Assembly: GCA_017883075.1 (NCBI GenBank)
Contig: JADGOI010000004.1
Coordinates: forward strand, 1-52,712
DNA from: Acidimicrobiales bacterium
GTDB lineage: Bacteria; Actinomycetota; Acidimicrobiia; Acidimicrobiales; RAAP-2
Reading direction: 5' to 3'
DNA: 52,712 nucleotides
This document shows, piece after piece, positions 51,975 through 52,712 of the stretch. Below the pieces are notes generated by a model that saw nothing but the letters and a program-made list of their open reading frames with translations, did no database searches and was not told the origin of the DNA. The stretch's first letter is position 1. The number at the start of each line of letters is the position of its first letter. The position numbers were made by a program, and so were the translations under genes.

Positions 51975-52712
51975 TTAGGCCCCGGCCGGTACGCGGCCAC
52001 CGTCGACGACGGTGCCCGACGCCGTCACGACGCCAGCTCCGATCACCGACAGCGGTTGGATGACACACCGTTGACCGATGATGGCATCGGGTCCGATGAT
52101 CGAACCTTCGACTGTTGCCTTGGCGGCGACTCGGGCACCGGAAAGCAACACGGACCCCAGTACGGAAGCACCCTCTTCGATCACCGCTCCATGGCCGACC
52201 ACTGACCTGTCGACGACGGCGCCTGCGTCGATCAGGGCCCCTTTGCCCACCAGCGAACGAGTGACCGAGATGCTCGCCACGTCCACTTCTCCGATCCGCC
52301 ACACCCCCTCACCCAGGGAGTCGTCTTCGACAGCATCAGGAGCCGGTGGGATATTGCGCCGGCCGAGCAGTAGATCGGCGTGGGCCCGGAGATAGGCGTC
52401 CGACGTACCGGCGTCGATCCAGTACGCCTCCGAGCCCTGGGCATAGACGGACCCGGCCTCCACCAGTTGCGGGAAAGTCTCCCGTTCGATGGACACTCGG
52501 CGCCCCTCGGGAATCCGTCCGAGCACCGTCGGTTCGAGCACGTAGGTCCCGGCGTTGATCAGGTTGGTCGGGATCTCGTCCCGAGGGGGCTTTTCAATGA
52601 ACGCCTGCACCCTCCCGTCGGGGTCGGTGGGCACCACGCCGAACGCGGAGGGATCGTCCACCGGGGTGAGGCTGATAGTGGCCTCCGACCCGTGCTCATT
52701 ATGGAAGGCGAT
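51975..52712 (-). CDS. NDP-sugar pyrophosphorylase with hexapeptide domain (partial)
   Basis: The 5' end is cut by the window; 245 codons remain. The visible part starts in the nucleotidyltransferase core (AFGVVPTDPDGRVQAFIEKPP, then INAGTYVLEP and YWIDAGTSDAYLRA) and ends in left-handed beta-helix hexapeptide repeats (VGKGALIDAGAVV, IGPDAIIGQRCVI). This architecture is that of mannose-1-phosphate guanylyltransferase or glucose-1-phosphate uridylyl/thymidylyltransferase-type proteins of actinobacteria. Given manB and rmd in the window, GDP-mannose formation is attractive, but the specificity residues are off the edge. Confidence 0.82.
   Translation of the reverse strand: MAFHNEHGSEATISLTPVDDPSAFGVVPTDPDGRVQAFIEKPPRDEIPTNLINAGTYVLEPTVLGRIPEGRRVSIERETFPQLVEAGSVYAQGSEAYWIDAGTSDAYLRAHADLLLGRRNIPPAPDAVEDDSLGEGVWRIGEVDVASISVTRSLVGKGALIDAGAVVDRSVVGHGAVIEEGASVLGSVLLSGARVAAKATVEGSIIGPDAIIGQRCVIQPLSVIGAGVVTASGTVVDGGRVPAGA

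Noticed and set aside
1-52712. CRISPR array or a complete mobile element
   Set aside because: No regularly spaced repeats; the only repeats are two-copy tandems and the pentamer tract, and the transposase remnants are broken.

Overview
The window is a high-GC, gene-dense bacterial chromosome segment with no tRNA, rRNA or CRISPR array that I could find. It most resembles an actinobacterium of the class Acidimicrobiia. This is an inference from gene content: coenzyme F420 genes (cofD, cofE), an FtsE/FtsX pair, an actinobacterial-style GT2 / DUF5719 locus, a manB / Trm112-like / PGI-PMI operon, an MmpS-like protein with repeated WYPP motifs, and FadD/FadE-type fatty-acid enzymes.

Layout. 1-1217: end of a 2-oxoacid:ferredoxin oxidoreductase gamma subunit, then GAPDH, both on minus. 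1471-2171: transposon graveyard (IS630-type and possible IS3-type remnants). 2168-5524: biotin operon bioA-bioF-bioD on minus, coupled by short overlaps. 5699-6175: an archaeal-type riboflavin synthase on plus. 6198-10592: divergent acyl-CoA dehydrogenase and acyl-CoA synthetase, then an ABC1/UbiB kinase-like protein. 10665-13947: sugar nucleotidylyltransferase, serine hydrolase and secreted lipase. 14070-20872: ftsX, ftsE, a DUF3565-DUF1971 protein, prfB, secA and a short ribosome hibernation factor, all on minus. 21187-24255: small Cys-rich ORF, PGI/PMI, Trm112-like and phosphomannomutase. 24429-29832: desaturase, a decayed LOG-family gene, a large GT-C-like membrane protein and a CPBP protease. 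29943-32195: ftsH. 32314-37385: DUF5719 and a giant GT2 membrane protein. 37575-41129: small helical protein, structured intergenic RNA region, Tat-exported arylsulfotransferase-like protein, PadR regulator and its membrane partner. 41178-45642: GDP-deoxyhexose reductase and three GT4 glycosyltransferases. 45773-47462: cofD-cofE. 47468-52712: FKBP, DEAD-box helicase with a structured leader, MmpS-like protein, and two nucleotide-sugar genes, the last cut by the window edge.

Themes. Much of the window serves the cell surface: sugar activation (manB, PGI/PMI, two nucleotidylyltransferases, two SDR epimerase/reductases), four or five glycosyltransferases, and export and division machinery (SecA, FtsEX, FtsH).

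The most striking non-coding pattern is regulatory. At least thirteen genes carry a TANNNT -10 hexamer 6-9 nt upstream of the start codon, which predicts leaderless or near-leaderless mRNAs. Genes inside operons are instead joined by ATGA/TGATG overlaps or have clear Shine-Dalgarno sequences.
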